Assembly: GCF_007830055.1 (NCBI RefSeq)
Contig: NZ_VLLE01000005.1
Location: 62,001 to 126,000, forward strand
Reading direction: 5' to 3'
Length of the DNA: 64,000 bases
Source of the DNA: Lacibacter cauensis
GTDB lineage: Bacteria > Bacteroidota > Bacteroidia > Chitinophagales > Chitinophagaceae
Shown: positions 42,775 through 50,615 of the stretch, piece after piece
Layout: the number at the start of each line of letters is the position of its first letter
Numbering within the stretch: the first letter of the stretch is position 1
Program-made: the position numbers and the translations under genes
Notes under the pieces: model-generated
Seen by the model: only the letters and a program-made list of their open reading frames with translations
What the model was told of the DNA's origin: nothing
Databases searched by the model: none

Positions 42775-45156
42775 TTATTGCACAATAATTTTAGTTTGGT
42801 ATTGCATATCTTTTCCAGTGAGTTGTAAGAGATAGAACCCTTTTTGCAAATTTGCAGGAACAGGTAATGTAATACTTCCCGTGCCGGAAATATTAACTGA
42901 ATATACCTGCATCTCAATACCTGTTGCAGAAAGCAGGCGCAGTTTATACACACCTTTATTTACAGCACTGTATTGCAAAGTAGCAGATTGTCCTCCGTTT
43001 AAAAGTGTTGGAAAAACGTGTAGTGCTGCAGCTAATGAACGATAAACAACTACCACATTGGTTTGACTTGTAGCGCCGTTAAAATCTACTGCTTTAATTC
43101 TGTAGAAACTTTTACCTGTAAATGGTTGTACATCTATCCATTGATACTCTTGGGTTCCTGTTGCGGTTACAATTCCTGCAACGGAAAACATGACACCGTC
43201 AGCTGAACGTTGTACTTCATATTGTTTTACCTGGTATTCGTTTGCAGTTTTCCAGTTTACCTTGTTTTTTGTATCAATTGCAGAAGCATTAACAGATGTA
43301 ATTGATACCGGCAGAGTTGCTGATGGTGTCTCTAATGCAATTCCATACAGAGAACTTTCTGAAACGAAATTGGTGGTAAGTGCTCCACCCGATGTAGAAA
43401 TACTCCTAATAAAACCATATCGGTTTGAAGAAACCGGCGCATCTGTTATGTACAGTTTGGCATTAGGTTCATCCAAATAAAGATCATTCCAATATCTGTT
43501 ACTCATCGTTGCTATAGTAGTTGCAGAGCCTCCGGTTAATGGAATTGATTTAAGATAACTTACGGATGATGCATCAATTTCGGTAAAATAAACTGCGGTG
43601 CTTCCAACAGCCAATCCGTAGATTCTGTTTAAAGTGCTATACAGATCGGTTGTAGCTGTGCCATCTGTGTTAGTCGATCGAATATAGAATGCAGTTCCAT
43701 ATGCACCGGGCTGATTAACATAGTAGAGTTTGTTATTAAAAAACTCTATATCACCCGTTTCGTTTAAATCGTTTACCTGCCCTGCGCCGCCTGTAATGTT
43801 TACGCTACCGGTTCCATCGAGATTTGTGCTGAAAATACCGGTTCCATAATCAAGAATGTAAAGTTTGTTATTGCCAAGTGCCAAACCGGTAGGATATGCA
43901 AAGTTGGTAAGGTTTGTAACAGCAGTGCCGTCTAAATTGCTGCTCATTAAAGACAAATAGGAATCGCCGGCAATCCAAAAAAGTTTATTGCTTGTTGCAT
44001 CAACAACAATATCATATCCTGCTCCGGCAAGGTTGTCTGTAGTAATTTCTTTAACATTCGTAAAAACGGCCGAGGATCTGTTGAGTTTGCCTTTTATCAG
44101 ATTGAAGCGATTGAATTCATTACCATAACTTGGTGCGTAAAAATTAATATCTGTGCCGATTGAACTTGCAGAAACCACATCCATAGTAGCGGTTACTGTT
44201 CCCGTGCTGAAAGCAGTAGAACCTCCGGTAGCAGTAATGTTATGGTATGATCCGTTTGTACTTACTGATCGATCCCAGGTTCTGAATGTAAGGCTGGGTG
44301 TTCCTGCACCCGTAGGAACAAACCGAATTCGGGTTTCTGTATCATTTTTTGAAAATAATAGTAAAGCATTCGATTCGCTTACTGCGCCGATAGAAGTCCA
44401 GCTGCCGGATGGTATTTTGTATTCCCAAATGCCGTTTGTAGCACTTGTTCCTGTAATAGCAATACCTAAATACTGATCGCAGGCATCTGCATCACTAACA
44501 ATAGCGGTTGTGGGTTCTAAAGAATAAATAACCTGTCCGATTAACATGCCTTCCGATGCTGTTTCTGTTTCAGAAATGCGGTTAAGTATAGGGGTGGCTA
44601 AGTTGTTAATGGTAGGAGCTGTATTGGCTGGTATTGTAAGAGTATAATCTTCTACTTCTCCTGTAAACGTTCCGCAGGCAGTTGCGTAGGAGCCCGCTTT
44701 CACGGTAATACGAACACGCAAACTACTTAAATCAAGCACTGGCGGCATGTTGATTGATAATCCGGTTCCCAGACTGCTGCCGGTAGCTAAGTTGTTATAA
44801 ACACTGGACCCTGCTTCTTCTCCGGGATCCGCAAAGTCCAGGTCTCCGTTAAAGTCGCAAAAAACTTTTATATAAACATTTTGAGTGCTCCCGGTTTGGT
44901 TTTGAACACCAAACCAAAGAGATCCCGTACAATTTCTTTTGATCGTGCCTGCAGACCCTCCTGTAACAGTGTATCCATTAGAAGCAGTTAAGTATACCTG
45001 GCCACCTGTAATGCCTTGCGCACTCGGTGCATAGTCGAAACTGACATAGCTAAAATAAAGACCACCAGTGCTTACTGATGGAGTACAATATTGAGCCTCT
45101 GTACTAAAATTTATAAAGATTGTAAGGGAAAGAATAAGCGTGTAAAATTTATACAT
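42775..45156 (-). CDS. Large secreted surface protein with GEVED domain and T9SS sorting signal
   Basis: A 793-residue protein with a signal peptide (to 'NFSTEAQ'). Residues about 20-175 form a GEVED domain ('VYIKVFCDFNGDLDFADPGE', 'CGTFTGEVEDYTLTIPA'). Residues 180-340 are Ig/cadherin-like. About 350-610 hold YWTD/LDLR-like propeller repeats ('NKLFWIAGDSYLSLMSSNLDG' in part, 'NKLYILDYGTGIFSTNLDG', 'AKLYITDAPVSSNRYGFI'). The C-terminus ('NLQKGFYLLQLTGKDMQYQT') is a type A Por secretion signal for export and surface anchoring by the type IX system. It lies between the two copies of the duplicated membrane-protein gene. The role, probably adhesion, is inferred. Confidence 0.85.
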   Translation of the reverse strand: MYKFYTLILSLTIFINFSTEAQYCTPSVSTGGLYFSYVSFDYAPSAQGITGGQVYLTASNGYTVTGGSAGTIKRNCTGSLWFGVQNQTGSTQNVYIKVFCDFNGDLDFADPGEEAGSSVYNNLATGSSLGTGLSINMPPVLDLSSLRVRITVKAGSYATACGTFTGEVEDYTLTIPANTAPTINNLATPILNRISETETASEGMLIGQVIYSLEPTTAIVSDADACDQYLGIAITGTSATNGIWEYKIPSGSWTSIGAVSESNALLLFSKNDTETRIRFVPTGAGTPSLTFRTWDRSVSTNGSYHNITATGGSTAFSTGTVTATMDVVSASSIGTDINFYAPSYGNEFNRFNLIKGKLNRSSAVFTNVKEITTDNLAGAGYDIVVDATSNKLFWIAGDSYLSLMSSNLDGTAVTNLTNFAYPTGLALGNNKLYILDYGTGIFSTNLDGTGSVNITGGAGQVNDLNETGDIEFFNNKLYYVNQPGAYGTAFYIRSTNTDGTATTDLYSTLNRIYGLAVGSTAVYFTEIDASSVSYLKSIPLTGGSATTIATMSNRYWNDLYLDEPNAKLYITDAPVSSNRYGFIRSISTSGGALTTNFVSESSLYGIALETPSATLPVSITSVNASAIDTKNKVNWKTANEYQVKQYEVQRSADGVMFSVAGIVTATGTQEYQWIDVQPFTGKSFYRIKAVDFNGATSQTNVVVVYRSLAAALHVFPTLLNGGQSATLQYSAVNKGVYKLRLLSATGIEMQVYSVNISGTGSITLPVPANLQKGFYLLQLTGKDMQYQTKIIVQ

Positions 45157-45517
45157 AAACCTTTTTGCGCAAAATTATCTCAATAACAAGGCGCATGCTA
45201 GCATTATAACTCATATATATTAGAAATAATTATAAAACAAGTGTATGAGTTTATTGCCACTAAGGATTTACCGCTCCATCATACAAATGGTACTCTCTAT
45301 TTCATTTTACTATTGAAGAGTGAAGGTTGCTGTAATTAATTCCACACAAATACTTTCATGCAACATCAATCAGCTCATAACATCTTTTTTGCGGGTTAGT
45401 TTGTATGCGAAATGATTTTGGTGAAAGGAGTTGTGTTAATGATTATTTGTTATTAAGCACTGCAAAAAGCAATTTCTTATTCACAAGAAGGAGTTGCAAA
45501 TAATCTGTGTGATCAGC
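45157..45517. other. Intergenic region upstream of the T9SS gene
   Basis: About 360 bp, A/T-rich, without a convincing gene on either strand. It holds the -7 box at 45170-45177 and a perfect 10-bp palindrome ATGCTAGCAT (45194-45203). I see no terminator for the divergent side and no further structure. Confidence 0.5.
45170..45177 (-). promoter_or_regulatory. -7 box of the T9SS surface-protein gene
   Basis: TAATTTTG followed by C on the minus strand is a perfect TAnnTTTG, ending 13 nt before the ATG at 45156. Confidence 0.5.
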
Positions 45518-46198
45518 TTATTTGGCCTCGTCTTTAAAAAAGGTTTCGCCTTTTATCAGCCATGAATAACCAAATGCAATTAAGGCCACCGTTTCTAACG
45601 AGTAGATGGGTTTCAAATGTTTCAATGCTTTGTACCATGCAGGTACAACACCTATTACTGCAATGCCTGCAATACTTACAATGATAATGATGCCGCAGGT
45701 AATGTAAATTCTGTTACGGATGAGTTTATTGCCTTTTACTTCACCCGACTGACTTGTTTTGGTAAACAGAAAAAAACAGAAATAAGCAAAGGTTAAAAAC
45801 AGCAATACCGATGCTCCGTAGTGCATGGCATTGGCAAAAGCATTTTCCACTTTTGCCATGCGGGAACAATCAACCGGTGCATAGCTGTTATAATTGGTTG
45901 GAAACATGGCTACGCAGGTAGCAAAAAGACCAGCAAGCTTTGCAGCCCATTTGTCTTTGTTATCGTAACCGTTGTATGCAAACAGGAACAACGCAACAGC
46001 ACACAATACACCTACAAACACATTCCCCATTTTGGTATAAAAGAAGTGACTGATGCTTGGCGGAAATTTGCAGTTACCATCAATCACAAAAAAGCCCAGC
46101 ATTAATACAAAGGGCAAAGCCATGCCCATAATGCCAACGGCTTTTCGTAAGGTTAAAAAGGAAATGAGATAGCGATCGTTGGGGTTGGTGGTGCTCAT
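45518..46198 (-). CDS. Six-helix membrane protein of unknown function (DUF998-like)
   Basis: A 226-residue protein with about six transmembrane segments: 'AVGIMGMALPFVLMLGFFVI', 'VFVGVLCAVALFLFAY', 'LAGLFATCVAMFPTN', 'ASVLLFLTFAYFCFFLF', 'GIIIIVSIAGIAVIGVVPAWY' in part, and 'ETVALIAFGYSWLI'. The layout resembles DUF998-type proteins common in Bacteroidota; this is tentative. The 3' end of the gene is duplicated at 42352-42525. It is monocistronic. Confidence 0.7.
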   Translation of the reverse strand: MSTTNPNDRYLISFLTLRKAVGIMGMALPFVLMLGFFVIDGNCKFPPSISHFFYTKMGNVFVGVLCAVALFLFAYNGYDNKDKWAAKLAGLFATCVAMFPTNYNSYAPVDCSRMAKVENAFANAMHYGASVLLFLTFAYFCFFLFTKTSQSGEVKGNKLIRNRIYITCGIIIIVSIAGIAVIGVVPAWYKALKHLKPIYSLETVALIAFGYSWLIKGETFFKDEAK

Positions 46199-46250
46199 AT
46201 AATGCAGTATTTATATATCAAGATAGGGTATTCCTGCAAAACAGTTATGA

Positions 46251-46379
46251 GTTATGGGTTAAATGTTACGGGTAGGGGAAACTCAAACATCAAGACACAA
46301 ACAAAAAATATAAATTCCTGTAAGGTAGTAGTTCGTTACGGGAGTTTATACACGTAACCCATAACCTTTAACCCATAAC
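46251..46379. repeat. Inverted repeat between the membrane-protein gene and mntH
   Basis: GTTATGGGTTAAATGTTACG (46251-46270) and its near-complement CATAACCTTTAACCCATAAC (46360-46379) pair over about 22 nt with two mismatches around an 80-nt A-rich centre. Its form resembles the GTGAATGG and AATGAAAAATG families in this window. Confidence 0.65.
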
Positions 46380-46387
46380 AGCGAAAA

Positions 46388-48268
46388 CTACACATTCACA
46401 ATCAATACAGGTATATCTAATTCGTGCCGCACCGTTTCAATGGTTTCGCCAAAAACATAATCTTTTAAACCTTTGTGCCGGTGTGCACCCATAATGAGCA
46501 TATCGGCTTGCGTATCTTTTACAAGGCGTACAATTTCCCGTGTGCGGTTGTTATAACCTAATGCAGCTGTAACAGTATAACCTTGTTGTTGTAGGGTGGC
46601 TGCATATAGTTCCAGTCGTTGCCTGTCGTTACGGGTTTCTTCATCGTCGGTTGCTTCGCCGAGTAAACGGGAGGGTGCTGTTTCAACCACATGCACCAAA
46701 ATATAATCAGTATCTTTTTTGCCCTGGTGCAAGGCATAGGCAATTAATTTTTCATCGTTCACCGAAAAATCGAGTGCAACAGCAATGCGTTTAATATCGG
46801 GCACATGCAGGTTGTTCAGTTCGGGTACAGGACTGTGCATTTTCGATGTTTCTTTCCGCATTTGCTTTTTGATAAGCGGCAGGAATGTCATCATGATAAA
46901 CAACCAAACAAACAGCAAAGCCACAACGGGAATCAGGAATTTCCAGAAGAGATGACCGGGTTCATCATACACCGCTAATATTTCCTGCAAAACCAAACGC
47001 ACATTCAGGAACACCAGGATACCTGCAATGCACCAGGCTGCAATTTTCATCCACAAGCCAATGGCAAATTCACCCATGGTTTGTTTATCGCTTACAAAAT
47101 GAATCAACGGAATAACAGCAAATCCTAACTGCAGACTCAACACCACCTGGCTGAACACCAGCAGTGCATCTACTTTTTCTTCGCCATAAACAAGTATCAC
47201 CACAATAGCCGGTATAATGGCAATTAAACGTGTAAGCAAACGACGCAATAATGGATTGATGCGCAGATGCAGGTAACCTTCCATTACAATTTGCCCGGCA
47301 AGTGTACCTGTGATGGTACTGCTTTGTCCCGCTGCAATTAAGGCTACTGCAAAAAGTATCGGCGCAAGTTTAGTACCCAGCAAAGGCGAAAGCAACTGGT
47401 GTGCATCTTCAATTTTTGCAACCTGTGTGTTCCCTGTTTTAAAAAATACCGTTGCAGCTAATACAAGGATTGCTGCATTAACAAAGAAAGCTGCATTCAA
47501 TGCAATGGTACTATCAATGAAATTAAACTTCAATGCACGCCGTATACTTGCTTTATCGGTGCCGATTTTTCTTGTTTGTACCAATGCGGAGTGCAGGTAT
47601 AAGTTATGCGGCATTACCGTAGCACCAATAATACCAACAGCAATGTACAAGGCCTCGTTGCTTAATGCAGTGGGTATAAAGCCCTGTGCCATTTCCGGTA
47701 TAGAAGGTTTGGCTAAAATAATCTCTACTAAAAAAGAAGCACCAATGACAGCAACTAATGAAATAATGAACGCTTCCAGTTTGCGGATGCCGTAGTTCTG
47801 CAACCACAACAACAACAGTGTATCAAGCACAGTAATACCTACACCATAGATCAACGGTAAACCTGTTAAGAGATAAATACCCAATGCCATACCCAGCACT
47901 TCTGCAAGATCGCAGGCTGCAATGGCAATTTCGGCCAACACATACAAACAGAAATTGACCAATGGGGGATAGGTTTCCCTGTTGGCCTGTGCAAGATCTC
48001 TGCGGCGTACAATGCCTAAACGGGCACTTAAACTTTGCAGCAGCAATGCCATCAGGTTACTCATCAGCAACACCCATATCAGCTGGTAGCCGAATTTTGC
48101 ACCACCTTGTAAATCGGTGGCCCAGTTACCCGGATCCATATAACCAACACTTACGAGGTAAGCAGGTCCTGCATACGCTAAAATCCTGCGCCATCCTTTT
48201 ACGGGAACAGTCGTGTCTACCGATGCATGTACTTCGCTCAACGATGTTTCTGTATGCTGCACTTTCAT
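46388..48268 (-). CDS. mntH: Nramp-type manganese/iron transporter fused to a universal-stress-protein domain
   Basis: A 626-residue fusion. Residues 25-440 form the Nramp transporter: 'GYMDPGNWATD' in TM1 and 'MPHNLYLHSALVQTRK' in TM6 supply the metal-binding Asp, Asn and Met. It imports Mn2+ or Fe2+ with protons. Residues about 485-626 are a UspA domain ('IKRIAVALDFSVNDEKLIAY', 'ADMLIMGAHRHKGLKDYVFG', 'LDIPVLIVNV') facing the cytoplasm, possibly binding a nucleotide to adjust transport. The gene follows the MntR-type regulator by 13 bp, so both are one operon repressed by metal. Confidence 0.92.
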   Translation of the reverse strand: MKVQHTETSLSEVHASVDTTVPVKGWRRILAYAGPAYLVSVGYMDPGNWATDLQGGAKFGYQLIWVLLMSNLMALLLQSLSARLGIVRRRDLAQANRETYPPLVNFCLYVLAEIAIAACDLAEVLGMALGIYLLTGLPLIYGVGITVLDTLLLLWLQNYGIRKLEAFIISLVAVIGASFLVEIILAKPSIPEMAQGFIPTALSNEALYIAVGIIGATVMPHNLYLHSALVQTRKIGTDKASIRRALKFNFIDSTIALNAAFFVNAAILVLAATVFFKTGNTQVAKIEDAHQLLSPLLGTKLAPILFAVALIAAGQSSTITGTLAGQIVMEGYLHLRINPLLRRLLTRLIAIIPAIVVILVYGEEKVDALLVFSQVVLSLQLGFAVIPLIHFVSDKQTMGEFAIGLWMKIAAWCIAGILVFLNVRLVLQEILAVYDEPGHLFWKFLIPVVALLFVWLFIMMTFLPLIKKQMRKETSKMHSPVPELNNLHVPDIKRIAVALDFSVNDEKLIAYALHQGKKDTDYILVHVVETAPSRLLGEATDDEETRNDRQRLELYAATLQQQGYTVTAALGYNNRTREIVRLVKDTQADMLIMGAHRHKGLKDYVFGETIETVRHELDIPVLIVNV

Positions 48269-48281
48269 AATTCTGATCTGT

Positions 48282-48941
48282 TTAAACCGTCTTTACCAAA
48301 ATGGTTTTTGCCAGTTGTTCGCTTAATGTAATAATGGGTTGATTGCGGAGTTTGATTTCAACCGAACCATCAAATGCATGGCGCTGTTTCAGTTCGAGCT
48401 TAGTGCCGATGCCGATATTTTTCTGACTGAGCAATTCCAGCAAACTGCTGCTTTGATCGCCAACGCCGGTAACCACTGCTGTTGCACCAACTTCCAGTTG
48501 CTGTAAGCTGAGGTTACTGGTAATGGTCATTCGGCCCTTACTGTCGGGTATCGGATCGCCATGCGGATCGGCTTTCGGATAACCGAGAAATGCATCGAGC
48601 CGTTCAATTAATTCGGGACTGCTTACATGTTCCAGCTCTTCTGCAATGTCGTGCACTGCATCCCAGTTAAACTGTAATTTTTCTACCAAAAAATATTCCC
48701 ACAACCTGTGCTTACGGATAATGTTTAAGGCCAGCTTCTTTCCATCGGCTGTAAGTTTTACACCATAGTAGGGCGCATAGTGAAGCATTTTCTTTTCGCT
48801 CAGGCGTTTGAGCATATCCGTTACCGATGCCGGTTTGGTTTGCAGTTCGGCCGATAGCTCATTGGTGGTTACATTGGCATCGCTCTGCTGCAACCGCCAG
48901 ATGGCTTTGATGTAGTTTTCTTCTGCTGTCGAAAAATTCAT
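48282..48941 (-). CDS. mntR: Metal-dependent DtxR/MntR family repressor
   Basis: A 219-residue regulator. The N-terminal winged helix-turn-helix is 'NYIKAIWRLQQ...NELSAELQTKPASVTDMLKRL'. The dimerisation and metal-binding domain includes 'RKHRLWEYFLVEKL', 'HDIAEELEHVSSPELIERL' and 'PHGDPIP', and the C-terminal 75 residues form an FeoA/SH3-like domain. When loaded with Mn2+ or Fe2+ it should repress the downstream transporter. A DtxR-type palindrome covers its own -7 box (48959-48974), indicating autoregulation of the mntR-mntH operon. Confidence 0.93.
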   Translation of the reverse strand: MNFSTAEENYIKAIWRLQQSDANVTTNELSAELQTKPASVTDMLKRLSEKKMLHYAPYYGVKLTADGKKLALNIIRKHRLWEYFLVEKLQFNWDAVHDIAEELEHVSSPELIERLDAFLGYPKADPHGDPIPDSKGRMTITSNLSLQQLEVGATAVVTGVGDQSSSLLELLSQKNIGIGTKLELKQRHAFDGSVEIKLRNQPIITLSEQLAKTILVKTV

Positions 48942-48958
48942 TCCGTATGAAATTAAAA

Positions 48959-48974
48959 TTTAGACAAATCTAAA
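48959..48974. promoter_or_regulatory. MntR/DtxR-type operator
   Basis: The palindrome TTTAGACAAATCTAAA has perfect 6-bp arms and a 4-bp centre, the size and edges (TTTAG/CTAAA) of DtxR/MntR operators. It lies 18 bp upstream of the mntR start and overlaps the -7 box. Confidence 0.75.
48965..48972 (-). promoter_or_regulatory. -7 box of the mntR-mntH operon
   Basis: TAGATTTG on the minus strand is a perfect TAnnTTTG, 23 nt before the ATG at 48941, and lies entirely within the operator palindrome. Confidence 0.65.
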
Positions 48975-49132
48975 AAATAAATACCGAATCTGTCGGAAAA
49001 ATATTTATGAACGGTTCTGTGTACCGAAATACCTGTTGTACTGCAATCAGCAGAAAGCCTTACTGCTGTGCTGCTCTTTTTCAATTCCAAAACAAATCCA
49101 CTATCTTCAACTTTCATATTTCGCATAACTAC

Positions 49133-50086
49133 ATGAACCGTTATTTTTCACTTGTGCTGCTGTTGCTGCTTGCGGTGGTTTCCTGTAAAGACAAGAAGCC
49201 CAAAGAAATTACCGATGCCGACTTAACAGCAGCTGATTTTATTACGCTTGCAGCTGAGCTTTCTTACCCCGTACTTGTAAACGATAGTGTAATTAACCGA
49301 AAGGAAAAAGATTCGCTGCTCATTAACCAGGAAACGTATAAAACATTTTTGCCCGATTCTGTATATCAGCAATTCTATCCAAAAACAAAAGGATTGAAAT
49401 TGTACCTGCTGGGAAAAATAAAAGATGGCGACAAGGGGAATTATGTGCTGGTAAAATCGGTACTGGGAAAAACAAAAGCTGTTCAGTTATTGTACTTCGA
49501 TAAAAAAGCTGCTTATCTCGGTTCGATGAATGTAACGGGTTTGTTGCCCAAGGGGACCGGTGTTCGTTATTGCCGTATTGATAATAAAAATAACATCAGT
49601 TTCATACAGGAACGCAAAACACCAACCGGAGAAATCTGGACGAATGAAACCATTTACTTCATGGATGAGAAGGGCAGGTTTATTGTGGCTATGACGAATA
49701 GTACTGAAGATCTCAGTGATCTCATCATGGGCAACCCGATTGACAGTATGCCCCGTACACAAAAATATTCGGCTGATTATTCCATCGATAAAAAGAACCT
49801 TGTTTCCATCCGTGATGGTAAAACGGAAAAAGAGTTTGAATTCTTCATTCACTTCAGCAAACAAAACGGGGAGTGTGTAGGAGAAGTAAAAGGTACAGGC
49901 GAATGGATTGCAAAGAACAAAGGCATTTTCCGTGATGCATCGAGCGATTGTATTTTAACGTTCGATTTCGGCACTTCCTCTGTTCGCATATCCGAACAGA
50001 ATTGCGGTTTGTACAGAGGCATCACCTGTTTCTTCGAAGGCAGCTATCCAAGGAAGGCAGAGCCGAAGAAGAAAAAGAAGAAGTGA
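49133..50086 (+). CDS. Lipoprotein of unknown function
   Basis: A 317-residue protein with a signal peptide and lipobox ('LLLLLAVVSCKDKKP', acylated Cys near residue 18). The mature part has no family I recognise: 'DLTAADFITLAAELSYPVLVN', 'LYLLGKIKDGDKGNYVLVKS', a possible propeller-like middle, and a C-terminal 'GECVGEVKGTGEWIAKNKGI' small beta unit ending in a Lys-rich tail. The open frame extends upstream to 49007, but only the ATG at 49133 yields a lipobox. It points away from mntR and is followed by a RidA gene. Confidence 0.75.
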   Translation: MNRYFSLVLLLLLAVVSCKDKKPKEITDADLTAADFITLAAELSYPVLVNDSVINRKEKDSLLINQETYKTFLPDSVYQQFYPKTKGLKLYLLGKIKDGDKGNYVLVKSVLGKTKAVQLLYFDKKAAYLGSMNVTGLLPKGTGVRYCRIDNKNNISFIQERKTPTGEIWTNETIYFMDEKGRFIVAMTNSTEDLSDLIMGNPIDSMPRTQKYSADYSIDKKNLVSIRDGKTEKEFEFFIHFSKQNGECVGEVKGTGEWIAKNKGIFRDASSDCILTFDFGTSSVRISEQNCGLYRGITCFFEGSYPRKAEPKKKKKK

Positions 50087-50139
50087 GTGGTGGTCTGTTG
50101 TCCATTGTCTGTCGTCTAAAAAAAACATTATCATCAACT

Positions 50140-50532
50140 ATGCATCATCGAAAAAATATCAGCTCCGGTTCGCCATGGGAAGATGTGGTGGGCTATTCAA
50201 GAGCTGTTCGTATCGGCAACGTTATTGAAGTAGCAGGCACTACAGCCATGGATGGCGATGTGCTTATTGGCGAAGGCGACGTTTACGCCCAAACAAAATT
50301 TATTCTGCAGAAAATAGAGCGTGCATTAACCGAAGCAGGTAGTAGTTTGTCTGATGTAGTACGCACACGCATGTTCATCACCGATATTTCGCTTTGGGAG
50401 GAGGCGGGCAGGGCACATGGCGAGTTTTTTAAAGCCATTAAACCGGCCTCCACGATGGTAGAGGTATCGGCGCTTATTGATAACCGTTTACTGATTGAAA
50501 TTGAGGCTACAGCTGTATTGCCTAACGTTTGA
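50140..50532 (+). CDS. RidA family protein
   Basis: A 130-residue protein of the YjgF/YER057c/UK114 family. Signature elements are 'VVGYSRAVRIGNVIEVAGTT', the 'QTKFILQKIERALTEAGSSLSDVVRT' helix in part, catalytic Arg in 'VRTRMFITDI', and the end 'STMVEVSALIDNRLLIEIEA'. RidA proteins deaminate reactive enamine/imine intermediates, protecting PLP enzymes; this sequence is closer to the Rid2-7 side subfamilies, whose substrates are less clear. The ATG at 50140 is chosen over an upstream frame overlapping the lipoprotein gene. Confidence 0.85.
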   Translation: MHHRKNISSGSPWEDVVGYSRAVRIGNVIEVAGTTAMDGDVLIGEGDVYAQTKFILQKIERALTEAGSSLSDVVRTRMFITDISLWEEAGRAHGEFFKAIKPASTMVEVSALIDNRLLIEIEATAVLPNV

Positions 50533-50580
50533 TGTTGATAAGACAGTACCCTAAAAAGGGGCTGTTTGCGTTTTTCAGGT

Positions 50581-50588
50581 TATATTGC
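50581..50588 (+). promoter_or_regulatory. Possible -7 box of the glucan phosphorylase gene
   Basis: TATATTGC is a shortened TAnnTTTGC, 27 nt before the ATG at 50616. Confidence 0.3.
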
Positions 50589-50615
50589 GGCCCCTAAGCA
50601 AAGAACTATCCTTTT

